In this document: in pieces, positions 16,497 to 30,698 of the stretch
How positions within the stretch are numbered: position 1 is the first letter of the stretch
How the letters are laid out: each line of letters begins with the position of its first letter
Assembly: GCF_024137025.1 (NCBI RefSeq)
Contig: NZ_JAMYJR010000039.1
Location: forward strand, 62,001 to 126,000
Direction: 5' to 3'
Length of the DNA stretch: 64,000 bases
DNA from: Paractinoplanes aksuensis
GTDB lineage: Bacteria; Actinomycetota; Actinomycetes; Mycobacteriales; Micromonosporaceae
Program-made: the position numbers and the translations under genes
Notes under the pieces: generated by a model
Databases searched by the model: none
What the model was told of the DNA's origin: nothing
Seen by the model: only the letters and a program-made list of their open reading frames with translations

Positions 16497-16865
16497 ATGG
16501 CCGAGAGGAACCGACCCGGTGACGCCGGCGACCCGGCCGACGACGAGGTGTTCAGCGACGATGTCGTCGACGACGACAAGGACGCCGCTGACGACGACGC
16601 CGAGCCGGTAGGCCGCGGCGGCACCGCCGTCGCCGAGCGTTCGGCCAAGCCCAAGAAAGAGGTCCGCCGCTCCGGCTTCTTCGGCCGCATCGGTGGTTTC
16701 TTCCGTGAGGTCGTCAGCGAGCTGCGTAAGGTCATCTGGCCGACCCGCAAGGAGCTCCTGACCTACACGACGATCGTGATCGTCTTCGTGGCGGTCATGA
16801 CCACGATCGTCGGCCTTCTCGACCTCGGCCTGGGCAAGGTCATCCTCTGGGCCTTCGGCGGCTGA
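16497..16865 (+). CDS. secE: Preprotein translocase subunit SecE
   Basis: A 122-residue SecE, the small clamp subunit of the SecYEG channel in the cytoplasmic membrane. Residues 1-55 are a strongly acidic extension (DDEVFSDDVVDDDKDAADDD) common in high-GC actinobacteria. The SecE core follows: GFFREVVSELRKVIWPTRKEL (about 68-86), then one membrane helix (about 90-120). ATG 16497 lies after the tRNA-Trp gene; nusG follows after 39 bases, so the two are an operon. Confidence 0.95.
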   Translation: MAERNRPGDAGDPADDEVFSDDVVDDDKDAADDDAEPVGRGGTAVAERSAKPKKEVRRSGFFGRIGGFFREVVSELRKVIWPTRKELLTYTTIVIVFVAVMTTIVGLLDLGLGKVILWAFGG

Positions 16866-16904
16866 CCCCGCTTTTGAGCAAGACTGATCTGGAAGTGAGC
16901 GAGC

Positions 16905-17645
16905 GTGCCTGAGTACGACGACGAGACCGCGCAGGCCGTCGACGAGCAGTCGTCCGTGGCCACGGCGGAAAACGACGAGTCGGTCGAGGCCGCTGAGTCC
17001 GAGACCGCCGACGAGGCTGTCCCCGAGGCCGCCGCCGCTGAGGTGGACGAGGACTTCGACCCGGTGCAGGAGCTGCGGCAGAAGCTGCGCTACGCCCCCG
17101 GCGACTGGTACGTGGTGCACTCCTACGCGGGCTACGAGAACAAGGTCAAGACCAACCTCGAGACCCGCATCACCAGCCTCGACATGGAGGATTTCATCTT
17201 CCAGGTCGAGGTCCCGACCCGCGAAGAGGTCGAGGTCAAGAACGGCAAGCGCCTCCAGGTCAACAACAAGGTCTTCCCGGGCTACATCCTGGTCCGGATG
17301 GATCTGAGCCCCGAGTCGTACTCCTGCGTGCGTAACACGCCTGGTGTGACCGGCTTCGTGGGTGCGACCGACCGGGTCGACCGTCCCGCCCCCCTCTCGC
17401 TCGACGAGGTGCTGAAGTGGCTCGCACCCGCCGTCGAGCAGGAGGAGAAGAAGGCCAAGCCCGAGGTCAAGGTCCTCGACTTCGAGGTCGGCGACTCGGT
17501 CACGGTCACCGACGGCGCGTTCGCCTCGCTGCCGGCCTCCATCTCGGAAATCAACGCCGACCAGCAGAAGTTGAAGGTTCTGGTCTCCATCTTCGGCCGT
17601 GAGACGCCGGTGGAGCTGAACTTCAACCAGGTCGCCAAGATCTGA
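16905..17645 (+). CDS. nusG: Transcription termination/antitermination factor NusG
   Basis: A 246-residue NusG that binds RNA polymerase beta' and couples transcription to termination or translation. It has an acidic N-terminal extension (about residues 1-55), the NGN domain beginning WYVVHSYAGYENKVK (about 67-81) with FPGYILVRM, and a C-terminal KOW domain (about 190-246) with VGDSVTVTDGAF and ELNFNQVAKI. GTG 16905 is the start. The gene normally followed by rplK is here followed directly by rplA, 73 bases downstream. Confidence 0.96.
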   Translation: MPEYDDETAQAVDEQSSVATAENDESVEAAESETADEAVPEAAAAEVDEDFDPVQELRQKLRYAPGDWYVVHSYAGYENKVKTNLETRITSLDMEDFIFQVEVPTREEVEVKNGKRLQVNNKVFPGYILVRMDLSPESYSCVRNTPGVTGFVGATDRVDRPAPLSLDEVLKWLAPAVEQEEKKAKPEVKVLDFEVGDSVTVTDGAFASLPASISEINADQQKLKVLVSIFGRETPVELNFNQVAKI

Positions 17646-17664
17646 CCCTGTAATACAGCAGTCA

Positions 17665-17704
17665 GTGGGAGGGCTCGCGAAAGGGCGGGCCCGCCATCTA
17701 CCAC
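17665..17704 (+). promoter_or_regulatory. rplA leader hairpin, possible L1 autoregulatory site
   Basis: GTGG (17665-17668) can pair with CCAC (17701-17704) and GGGC (17672-17675) with GCCC (17689-17692), closing just before the rplA ribosome site AGGAG. The GTGGGAG...ACCAC pattern resembles the sequence found before rplA in other actinobacteria and the L1-binding motif of 23S rRNA, so L1 feedback control is likely. In most genomes this leader sits between rplK and rplA. Confidence 0.45.
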
Positions 17705-17718
17705 AGGAGTAAGTGAAC

Positions 17719-18432
17719 ATGCAGCGCAGCAAGGGCTACCGCAAGGGTGCCGAGACGATCGACCAGAACAAGCTCTACGAGCCGGCCGAGGCGGTCAAGC
17801 TGGCCAAGGACGCCAGCACCACCAAGTTCGACTCGACCGTCGAGGTCGCGATGCGCCTGGGCGTCGACCCCCGCAAGGCCGACCAGATGGTCCGCGGCAC
17901 GGTCAACCTGCCCCACGGCACCGGCAAGACCGCCCGCGTGATCGTCTTCGCCCAGGGCGCCAAGGCTGAAGAGGCCGTGGCGGCCGGCGCCGACGAGGTC
18001 GGCACCGACGAGCTCGTGGCCCGCATCCAGGGCGGCTGGCTCGACTTCGACGCCGCGATCGCCACCCCCGACCAGATGGCCAAGATCGGTCGTATCGCCC
18101 GCATCCTCGGCCCGCGTGGTCTCATGCCCAACCCGAAGACCGGCACGGTGACCATGGACGTCACCAAGGCGATCAACGAGATCAAGGGCGGAAAGATCAC
18201 CTTCCGCGTCGACAAGCACTCCAACCTGCACCTGATCATCGGCAAGGCCTCGTTCTCCGAGCAGCAGCTGGTGGAGAACTACGGCGCCGTGCTCGACGAG
18301 GTGCTCCGCTCCAAGCCGTCCGCGGCCAAGGGCAAGTACCTCCGCAAGGTTGTCGTCACCACCACCATGGGCCCCGGCGTGCCGGTTGACCCGAACGTGG
18401 TCAAGGGCCTCTCCGGCAACACCGAGGGGTAG
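17719..18432 (+). CDS. rplA: 50S ribosomal protein L1
   Basis: A 237-residue L1, the protein of the mobile L1 stalk, which helps release E-site tRNA and acts as a translational repressor of its own mRNA. Recognisable parts are MQRSKGYRKGAE at the start, FDSTVEVAMRLGVDPRKADQMVRGTV, ILGPRGLMPNPKTGTV (about residues 131-146) and GPGVPVDPNVV near the end. Start choice: ATG 17719 has AGGAG nine bases upstream; an in-frame GTG at 17713 is too close. A strong terminator follows. Its usual partner gene rplK is absent upstream. Confidence 0.97.
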   Translation: MQRSKGYRKGAETIDQNKLYEPAEAVKLAKDASTTKFDSTVEVAMRLGVDPRKADQMVRGTVNLPHGTGKTARVIVFAQGAKAEEAVAAGADEVGTDELVARIQGGWLDFDAAIATPDQMAKIGRIARILGPRGLMPNPKTGTVTMDVTKAINEIKGGKITFRVDKHSNLHLIIGKASFSEQQLVENYGAVLDEVLRSKPSAAKGKYLRKVVVTTTMGPGVPVDPNVVKGLSGNTEG

Positions 18433-18455
18433 TCCTCAACAGCACCTTCTGAACA

Positions 18456-18484
18456 GCCCTCGGGGGACATCCCCGGGGGCTTTT
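18456..18484 (+). terminator. Intrinsic terminator after rplA
   Basis: Bases 18456-18465 pair with 18471-18480 (10 base pairs, one T-G pair), with loop GACAT, followed by TTTT. It separates rplA from the ABC transporter genes. Confidence 0.9.
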
Positions 18485-18499
18485 CTGTGGCAGTCTTCC

Positions 18500-19303
18500 G
18501 TGGTGCGTTTCGACGGGGTGTGGTTTCGGTACGGCCGGCGCACCGACTGGACTCTGCGCGAGGTGGAGGCGTCCGTCGAGCCGGGCGACACGGTGGTGGT
18601 GCTCGGTCGCAACGGCGCCGGCAAGTCGACGCTGCTGCAATTGGCCGCCGGTGTCCTGCGCCCTTCGCGCGGCCTGATCAAGGAGCGTCCGCCCGTCGTG
18701 GGCTGGGTTCCCGAGCGCTTCCCGGCCGATCAGCCCTTCACCGCCGGCGACTATCTCCACCGCATGGCCGCTCTTCGAGGCGTCAAAGCCGGCGATTGGA
18801 TCGAGCGGCTCCTGCTGACCGAGCACACGGGAACCCGGCTGTCTGATTTGTCCAAGGGCACTGCCCAGAAGGTCGGCTTGGCCCAGGCTCTGATCGCACG
18901 GCCCGGTTTGCTGATCCTCGACGAGCCCTGGGAAGGATTGGACTCGGTCGCTCGCACCCTGATCCCCGAGATCGTTGCCGAGGTGACGGCGAGCGGGGGA
19001 ATGGTCCTGGTCAGCGACCACCGCGGGGAGATCGACAACTTGCCGAAGGCAATCCACTGGCAGGTGTCCGACGCGCTCGTCGCGAGAGCGCCGGCTGCGC
19101 CGCCCACCGGCGAGGTGATCATCGAGGTCAAGGTCCGGCGGGCCGAGGCACCCCAGGCGGTGGCCAGGCTCAAAGCCGAAGGGCATCAGATCTTGGACGT
19201 ACGCGACGTCGCCGCCCCACAACCGCACCAGGCCAGTTCCGGGCCTGGGTTGACTATCACCCCGGGTGCTTCCAGCGGCCGAGAGGGCGGCGCCGGCTCA
19301 TGA
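18500..19303 (+). CDS. ABC transporter ATP-binding protein
   Basis: A 267-residue ATPase subunit. It has Walker A GRNGAGKST (about residues 36-44), a variant signature DLSKGTAQKVGLAQAL instead of LSGGQ, Walker B LLILDEPWEGLD and a switch His in LVSDHRGEI. The C-terminal 60 residues form an extra segment. The start is uncertain: GTG 18500 or GTG 18503, neither with a good ribosome site. It is coupled to the permease at 19398 through a short overlapping frame. The pair looks like a two-component exporter of unknown substrate, inserted between rplA and rplJ. Confidence 0.85.
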   Translation: MVRFDGVWFRYGRRTDWTLREVEASVEPGDTVVVLGRNGAGKSTLLQLAAGVLRPSRGLIKERPPVVGWVPERFPADQPFTAGDYLHRMAALRGVKAGDWIERLLLTEHTGTRLSDLSKGTAQKVGLAQALIARPGLLILDEPWEGLDSVARTLIPEIVAEVTASGGMVLVSDHRGEIDNLPKAIHWQVSDALVARAPAAPPTGEVIIEVKVRRAEAPQAVARLKAEGHQILDVRDVAAPQPHQASSGPGLTITPGASSGREGGAGS

Positions 19304-19401
19304 GATCAGAATGGCCCGTAGGCGCGGAGCGGCCCCTGAGGGCGGAGTGGTCCCTGAGGGCGGAGCGGTTCGTCAGCGTGGAACGGCTGGTGGGCCGATG
19401 A
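19300..19401 (+). CDS. 33-codon coupling frame between the two ABC genes (possible leader peptide)
   Basis: ATG 19300 overlaps the stop of the ABC ATPase gene (ATGA), and this frame ends in a TGA at 19399-19401 that overlaps the permease ATG at 19398 (ATGA). The 33-residue product contains two copies of a six-residue Arg/Glu-rich unit (RPLRAEWSLRAERF), encoded by an 18-base direct repeat around 19326-19370. It may only carry ribosomes from one gene to the next, or the permease may really start further upstream. Its status as a protein is doubtful. Confidence 0.35.
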   Translation: MRSEWPVGAERPLRAEWSLRAERFVSVERLVGR

Positions 19402-20078
19402 GTGCGCTGGTCCGGATGCGGCTGGCCGGCTTTCTGCGGGGCGGGCGCATCCTGGCCCCGGCCATCGCCGTGCTGATCGTGCTCGGGGTCATCTACGGCG
19501 GGGGAGCGTCACCGGCCGCCGTCGCCTACGGGTACTCCGCGGCGGCCCTGTTCCCGGTGCTGGCGTGGCAGTCGAAGCTGCTGCTCGACACCGAGCCCGA
19601 CGGGCAGCGCCGCCTGGCCCGGGTGGCCGTGGGTGGCCGCCGCGAGGCGCTGGCCGGTGTGTCGGCCGCCACTCTGCTCGCGCTGCTCGTCTGCGCCCTG
19701 GCCATGGTCGCCCCGTGGTTGTTCCGCGGCATCGAGACCGACAAAGCGGTCGTCAGCGGCGTCCTGCTCGGCCTCCTGGCCCACGTTCTCGCCGTGCCGC
19801 CGGCCGTGGCGCTCGGCGCGCTGGCCAGCCGGGCCATCACCCGCGGCGTCCGCAACGGCATCGCGGTGCTGGTCACCGCCGTCATCCTGGTCGTCGTCCT
19901 GGGCCTGCAGGGCTCGTTCGCCCCGTGGCTCGTCCCACCGGTCATGGCCACGGCCCGGGCCCTCAACGACGCCACCCCGCCGCCCGCCGCCACCCTGGCT
20001 GTGCTCATCGGCTGGGCCGTGCTCTGGGCCGTGGTCGCGTTCGGCACGTACGCCCGCCTGCGCCGCTTGCGCACCTGA
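19398..20078 (+). CDS. ABC transporter membrane subunit
   Basis: A 226-residue membrane protein with about six helices (about residues 15-32, 38-55, 82-104, 112-132, 144-170 and 190-215), adjacent to and in phase with an ABC ATPase gene, so it is its likely permease. ATG 19398 is chosen because it sits in an ATGA overlap. An in-frame ATG at 19311 would add a low-complexity Gly/Arg-rich stretch translated from the repeat region. Family and substrate are not recognised. It shares the ABC-2-like exporter layout. Confidence 0.75.
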   Translation: MSALVRMRLAGFLRGGRILAPAIAVLIVLGVIYGGGASPAAVAYGYSAAALFPVLAWQSKLLLDTEPDGQRRLARVAVGGRREALAGVSAATLLALLVCALAMVAPWLFRGIETDKAVVSGVLLGLLAHVLAVPPAVALGALASRAITRGVRNGIAVLVTAVILVVVLGLQGSFAPWLVPPVMATARALNDATPPPAATLAVLIGWAVLWAVVAFGTYARLRRLRT

Positions 20079-20079
20079 T

Positions 20080-20108
20080 TTGGCGGTCGATGCCCGGTCG
20101 CGTACAGT
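20080..20108 (+). promoter_or_regulatory. Promoter of rplJ-rplL
   Basis: TTGGCG (20080-20085), a 17-base spacer and TACAGT (20103-20108) fit a housekeeping sigma promoter. Transcription from here would give a leader of about 235 bases before rplJ. Confidence 0.65.
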
Positions 20109-20114
20109 TGCTTC

Positions 20115-20349
20115 TCGAAGTTCCACCCACAGACCGCTGGTCATCGCGGTGCCGTCGTCAGACGAGCGCCGCGGTCGAAGGTCCCGCCGATGCGGGCGAC
20201 CCGCGCAGGGGAGAACGGTTCGTGATCAGGCCGCGCGATTGTTCGCGCCAAGGTTCTGCTCCGCCCCGTGCGCCCTGCGCCGGGGCGTTTCTCATTGCGG
20301 CCCCTCCTTCGAGCTCGACCAGTGGTTCGAGCACTGAGAGAGGAGGGAC
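20115..20349 (+). promoter_or_regulatory. rplJ (L10) leader with terminator-like hairpin
   Basis: A long untranslated leader before rplJ, of the kind bound by the L10-L12 complex for feedback control. It contains a terminator-like hairpin: CGCCCCG (20262-20268) with CGGGGCG (20281-20287) followed by TTTCTC. This suggests attenuation or a processing site. The ribosome site is GAGAGGAGGG at 20337-20347. No reading frame here looks like a protein. Confidence 0.65.
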
Positions 20350-20895
20350 ATGGCGGACAAGCCGGTCCGGGCCGACAAGGCCACTGCCATCGCTGCGCTG
20401 ACGGACAACTTCCGTAACTCGTCGGCCACCGTGCTGACCGAGTACCGCGGTCTCACGGTCAAGCAGCTCACCGAGCTGCGGCGTTCGCTGGGCGGCGACA
20501 CCAAGTACGCGGTGTCGAAGAACACGCTGGCCAAGCGCGCAGCCACCGATGCTGGCATCGAAGGCCTCGACACGCTGTTCACCGGTCCTACCGCGCTCGC
20601 CTTCATCAACGGCGACCCGGTCGAGGCGGCCAAGAGCCTGCGGGCTTTCGCCAAGGCCAACCCCGCCCTGCAGATCAAGGGCGGTGTGTTCGAGGGCAAG
20701 GCGATCTCGGCGGCCGACGTCAACAAGATCGCTGACCTCGAGTCGCGTGAGGTTCTGCTGGCCAAGCTGGCCGGCGCCATGAAGGGCAACCTGACCAAGG
20801 CTGCGGGTCTGTTCCAGGCCCCGCTGTCGCAGGTGGCGCGCCTCGCGGCCGCTCTTCAGGAGAAGCGCGAGAAGGACGGTCCCGCGGAGGCCTGA
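20350..20895 (+). CDS. rplJ: 50S ribosomal protein L10
   Basis: A 181-residue L10, the base of the L7/L12 stalk that recruits translation factors. It shows SATVLTEYRGLTVKQLTELRR (about residues 26-46), YAVSKNTLAKRA and a C-terminal helix region (about 130-175) that binds L12 dimers. ATG 20350 has a strong AGGAGGG site. It is followed by rplL after 54 bases. L10 normally packs next to L11 on 23S helices 42-44, which matters because rplK is not found here. Confidence 0.97.
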   Translation: MADKPVRADKATAIAALTDNFRNSSATVLTEYRGLTVKQLTELRRSLGGDTKYAVSKNTLAKRAATDAGIEGLDTLFTGPTALAFINGDPVEAAKSLRAFAKANPALQIKGGVFEGKAISAADVNKIADLESREVLLAKLAGAMKGNLTKAAGLFQAPLSQVARLAAALQEKREKDGPAEA

Positions 20896-20949
20896 GCCAC
20901 CGCGCACCAGCACGACTTTTTCATCAGAAGCTAGGAAAGGTTGCCAGAC

Positions 20950-21333
20950 ATGGCGAAGCTCAGCACCGACGAGCTGCTCGACGCGTTCAAGGAAATGACG
21001 CTCATCGAGCTGTCGGAGTTCGTGAAGCAGTTCGAGGAGACCTTCGAGGTCACCGCGGCCGCTCCCGTTGCCGTCGCCGCCGCCGGTGGCGCTGCTGCCC
21101 CGGCCGAGGCCGCTGCGGAGCAGGACTCCTTCGACGTCGTCCTCGAGGGCGACGGCGGCAAGAAGATCCAGGTCATCAAGGTCGTGCGTGAGCTGACCGG
21201 CCTGGGCCTCAAGGAGGCCAAGGACGCCGTCGAGTCCGCCCCCAAGGCGATCCTCGAGGGTGTCAACAAGGAGAAGGCCGAGGCCGCCAAGGCCAAGCTC
21301 GAGGGTGAAGGCGCCAAGGTCACCCTCAAGTGA
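20950..21333 (+). CDS. rplL: 50S ribosomal protein L7/L12
   Basis: A 127-residue stalk protein that stimulates GTPases on the ribosome. The N-terminal dimerisation domain (MAKLSTDELLDAFKEMTLIEL), an Ala/Glu-rich hinge (about residues 38-55) and the C-terminal domain with KKIQVIKVVRELTGLGLKEAK are all typical. ATG 20950 is preceded by AGGAAAGG; TTG 20941 in frame is less likely. A 15-base-pair terminator hairpin follows. Confidence 0.97.
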   Translation: MAKLSTDELLDAFKEMTLIELSEFVKQFEETFEVTAAAPVAVAAAGGAAAPAEAAAEQDSFDVVLEGDGGKKIQVIKVVRELTGLGLKEAKDAVESAPKAILEGVNKEKAEAAKAKLEGEGAKVTLK

Positions 21334-21360
21334 TCTAACGCTCCACTGCATTCTCTTGCG

Positions 21361-21400
21361 AATGGCGAGGACCCGTGTACGGGTCCTCGCCATTTGTATA
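21361..21400 (+). terminator. Intrinsic terminator after rplL
   Basis: Bases 21361-21375 pair perfectly with 21380-21394 around loop TGTA, followed by TGTATATTT. It separates the stalk operon from rpoBC. Confidence 0.92.
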
Positions 21401-21763
21401 TTTCCCTGAAAGCACCTGGTCAGGGCGTTCTGGCCGGCTGTCGGACGGCCGACGCACAAAGCGGGTCCAATCGGGCAAGCCGTGGAGTATGGTCGCTAGG
21501 ACGCGCCGGGGAGTGGGCGGCGCGGGGCTGACCCGCCTCGCAGCCCTTGACTGTGTGTCCGCTGACAGGCACGCTGACAGCAGCAAGTTTCCGCGCTTGC
21601 GACAGCCACCCCGTGGGTAAGCCGGTTCCACCGGTCACTCGCGGCGGGGGCACCGAGGGAGAGTTGCCGCGTTCCGAGCGGCCCCGTGAGTTTGGCCCTG
21701 GCCATTAAGGCGCAGGTCAGAGGCCATCGGGGACACGTTCCGCAGGCGCCCTCAGGTGTGGGC
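21401..21763 (+). other. Long intergenic region before the rpoBC promoter
   Basis: No gene is visible in this stretch. It contains one TTGACT-like hexamer (about 21548) without a matching -10. The rpoBC promoter lies at its right end. Short open frames here have no family features or ribosome sites. Confidence 0.5.
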
Positions 21764-21792
21764 TGGACAGCGGTTAGCCGAGCGGCTACACT
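21764..21792 (+). promoter_or_regulatory. Promoter of rpoB-rpoC
   Basis: TGGACA (21764-21769), a 17-base spacer and TACACT (21787-21792) form a good housekeeping promoter. It gives a leader of about 135 bases before the TTG start of rpoB. Confidence 0.65.
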
Positions 21793-21935
21793 GCTAGTTT
21801 GCGCTGCCTTCTGTCTTGAGCCCTGCTAGGACATCCATCCGGATGAATTCCTGGGGGCTCGTTGGAGTGCACGCAGACAGTTGCATACCGCAGCTGCAGC
21901 CGCATCAGCAGCACCGGTCCTCGGAAGGACGCATC

Positions 21936-25376
<3,441 letters not shown>

Positions 25377-25381
25377 CGGAA

Positions 25382-25417
25382 GCGTCCCCGGTCTCAGGCA
25401 ACTGGGACCGGGGACGC
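25382..25417 (+). promoter_or_regulatory. Strong hairpin between rpoB and rpoC
   Basis: Bases 25382-25396 pair with 25403-25417 (15 pairs, one T-G), with loop GGCAAC, followed by CCCC rather than T. It begins five bases after the rpoB stop. It could be an mRNA stability or processing element or a partial attenuator. Confidence 0.55.
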
Positions 25418-25468
25418 CCCCGCCGGCCTTGAATTCACCCGAGCAACGAAACACGAGGGATAGTCCAA

Positions 25469-29359
<3,891 letters not shown>

Positions 29360-29370
29360 GGGTCTGTAGT

Positions 29371-29414
29371 GCCGAAGGGCGACCGCGTTCTGCGCGGTCG
29401 CCCTTCGGCCTTTC
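29371..29414 (+). terminator. Intrinsic terminator after rpoC
   Basis: Bases 29371-29387 pair perfectly with 29393-29409 (17 base pairs), loop TTCTG, followed by CTTTCT. It ends the rpoBC operon. Confidence 0.93.
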
Positions 29415-29418
29415 TAGA

Positions 29419-29778
29419 ATGGTTCTCGTGACGCTTCCGGCCGCAGTTCCCACCCGTCATCCGATGGACCCGGATCCGGCGCCCTCGTCGAAGGCGCGGG
29501 CGGTTTTCGCGCTGGGTCTGGCGGGCTTCCTGACCGGCGCGTTCATCGGCGGTGTGATTCCGGCCACCGTGGCCCTGATGCTGGCCCGGCAGACGGCCCG
29601 CCAGGCGTACGACTCCCAGGGCTACCTGACCGGCTCGGTGTGGGTCCGCCGCGGCCGCCGGCTGGCCTGGGCGGGCATCGTCCTGGCCCTCACCTCGCTG
29701 GTCGTGGCGTCCATCGCCGGTCTGTTGCACCTGGCCGGAGCGCCCGGTGGCCCCGACTTCGCGCCGGGCACCGACTGA
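29419..29778 (+). CDS. Small two-helix membrane protein, unknown function
   Basis: A 119-residue protein with a Pro-rich N-terminus (1-25), hydrophobic helices at about 27-55 and 84-107 and a Gly/Pro-rich tail. The pattern resembles DUF4190-type small membrane proteins common in actinobacteria. The start may be ATG 29419 or GTG 29428; neither has a clear ribosome site, and the gene begins immediately behind the rpoC terminator. The following gene encodes a similar protein. Confidence 0.65.
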   Translation: MVLVTLPAAVPTRHPMDPDPAPSSKARAVFALGLAGFLTGAFIGGVIPATVALMLARQTARQAYDSQGYLTGSVWVRRGRRLAWAGIVLALTSLVVASIAGLLHLAGAPGGPDFAPGTD

Positions 29779-29820
29779 GGCGGGGTGCCGTCCCCCTCGT
29801 ACGAGTGACATGCTCTTCTC

Positions 29821-30291
29821 ATGACCGTCCCACCCCAGCCACCGGCGCAGTACCCCGCCGCGGTGCCCCCACCGCCGCCCTCGGGCCGGTGGCAGCCGGA
29901 ACGGGTCGACGCCATGCCCGGCACCGACTTCGGGCTGGTGCAGCTGCGGGTCGAGCCGATCACGTCCGGCCTGGCCATCGGCTCCCTGCTGGCCGGCATC
30001 GGGTCGATCCTGGTGTCGATGCTGGTGGTCTGCTTCGGCCTGGCCGGCGCCTCGGAGGGCTGGGGCGGCTGGGTGGCCGGCGCCTTCACACTGCTCAGCG
30101 TGGCCGCCGGTGGGGGAGCGGTGGCCATCGGTGTGGTGTCGCGCCGCCAGATCCGCCGGTCCGGCCAGACCGGTCAGGTGCGGTTCACCGGCGCCGGGCT
30201 GGGTATGGCAGGAATCGTATGCGGCTCGATCGGTGCGGGAATTGCTCTGCTGTCCCTCGCGTTGACCCTGGTGTTGCAAATTTCCGTGTGA
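29821..30291 (+). CDS. DUF4190-like membrane protein
   Basis: A 156-residue protein with a proline-rich cytoplasmic N-terminus (PPQPPAQYPAAVPPPPPSG), three to four hydrophobic segments (about residues 48-72, 82-108 and 125-152) and a basic loop RRQIRRSGQTGQVRFTG between the last two. This layout, including the GAGLGMAGIVCG-type start of the last helix, is typical of DUF4190 proteins, whose function is unknown. It lies 42 bases after the preceding small membrane gene and is probably co-transcribed. Confidence 0.72.
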   Translation: MTVPPQPPAQYPAAVPPPPPSGRWQPERVDAMPGTDFGLVQLRVEPITSGLAIGSLLAGIGSILVSMLVVCFGLAGASEGWGGWVAGAFTLLSVAAGGGAVAIGVVSRRQIRRSGQTGQVRFTGAGLGMAGIVCGSIGAGIALLSLALTLVLQISV

Positions 30292-30313
30292 GCCTGGATC
30301 CAGGCACCGCGCG

Positions 30314-30340
30314 TTGCCACCATCAGGCACCCGGTACACT
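30314..30340 (+). promoter_or_regulatory. Possible promoter of the str operon
   Basis: TTGCCA (30314-30319) and TACACT (30335-30340) are separated by 15 bases, shorter than ideal. The same TACACT -10 occurs before rpoB, infA and tRNA-Trp. It would give a leader of about 350 bases before rpsL. Confidence 0.4.
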
Positions 30341-30577
30341 TGTATCGGAGATATCCGTCGCGCGCTCCCAGTGCTCATTTTGACCTGGGTGCTTGTGGTA
30401 GGTAGGCTTTCCCCTCGTGCCCGGGCTTGCCCGGGCAACTCGTGCGTGCGCCCGAGTCGGTCTGCTCCAGCAGGACCAGGACGACGAGGCGGCGATGCGC
30501 CGAGCCGGCACCCCAGGGGTGTCGACCAAGACAAGACCCGGTGCGCGTGACGAACGCGCGGCGGGACCGTGAGCCGG
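30341..30577 (+). other. Upstream part of the rpsL leader
   Basis: No gene is apparent in this 237-base stretch between the putative promoter and the conserved leader element. Open frames lack ribosome sites and recognisable products. Confidence 0.4.
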
Positions 30578-30625
30578 GCGACACGCCCGACCGCGGGGGC
30601 CGGACAACTCCCCGGGTTCGGGGAG
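30578..30625 (+). promoter_or_regulatory. Conserved leader element plus hairpin before rpsL
   Basis: Bases 30578-30608 are identical at 30 of 31 positions to 35243-35273 upstream of rpsJ. The core can fold as CCGACC against GGCCGG (one A-C mismatch). It is followed at once by a hairpin, CTCCCCG (30608-30614) with CGGGGAG (30619-30625), loop GGTT. A second hairpin, CGGCCGC with GCGGCCG (30659-30679), lies just before the rpsL ribosome site. The arrangement suggests an RNA regulatory leader for the str operon. Confidence 0.55.
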
Positions 30626-30698
30626 AAGACGGTGCACAGAGGAATATCTAAGACGGTGCGGCCGCCTAGGAAGCGGCCGAAGGGAGCGGAGAAACCCG

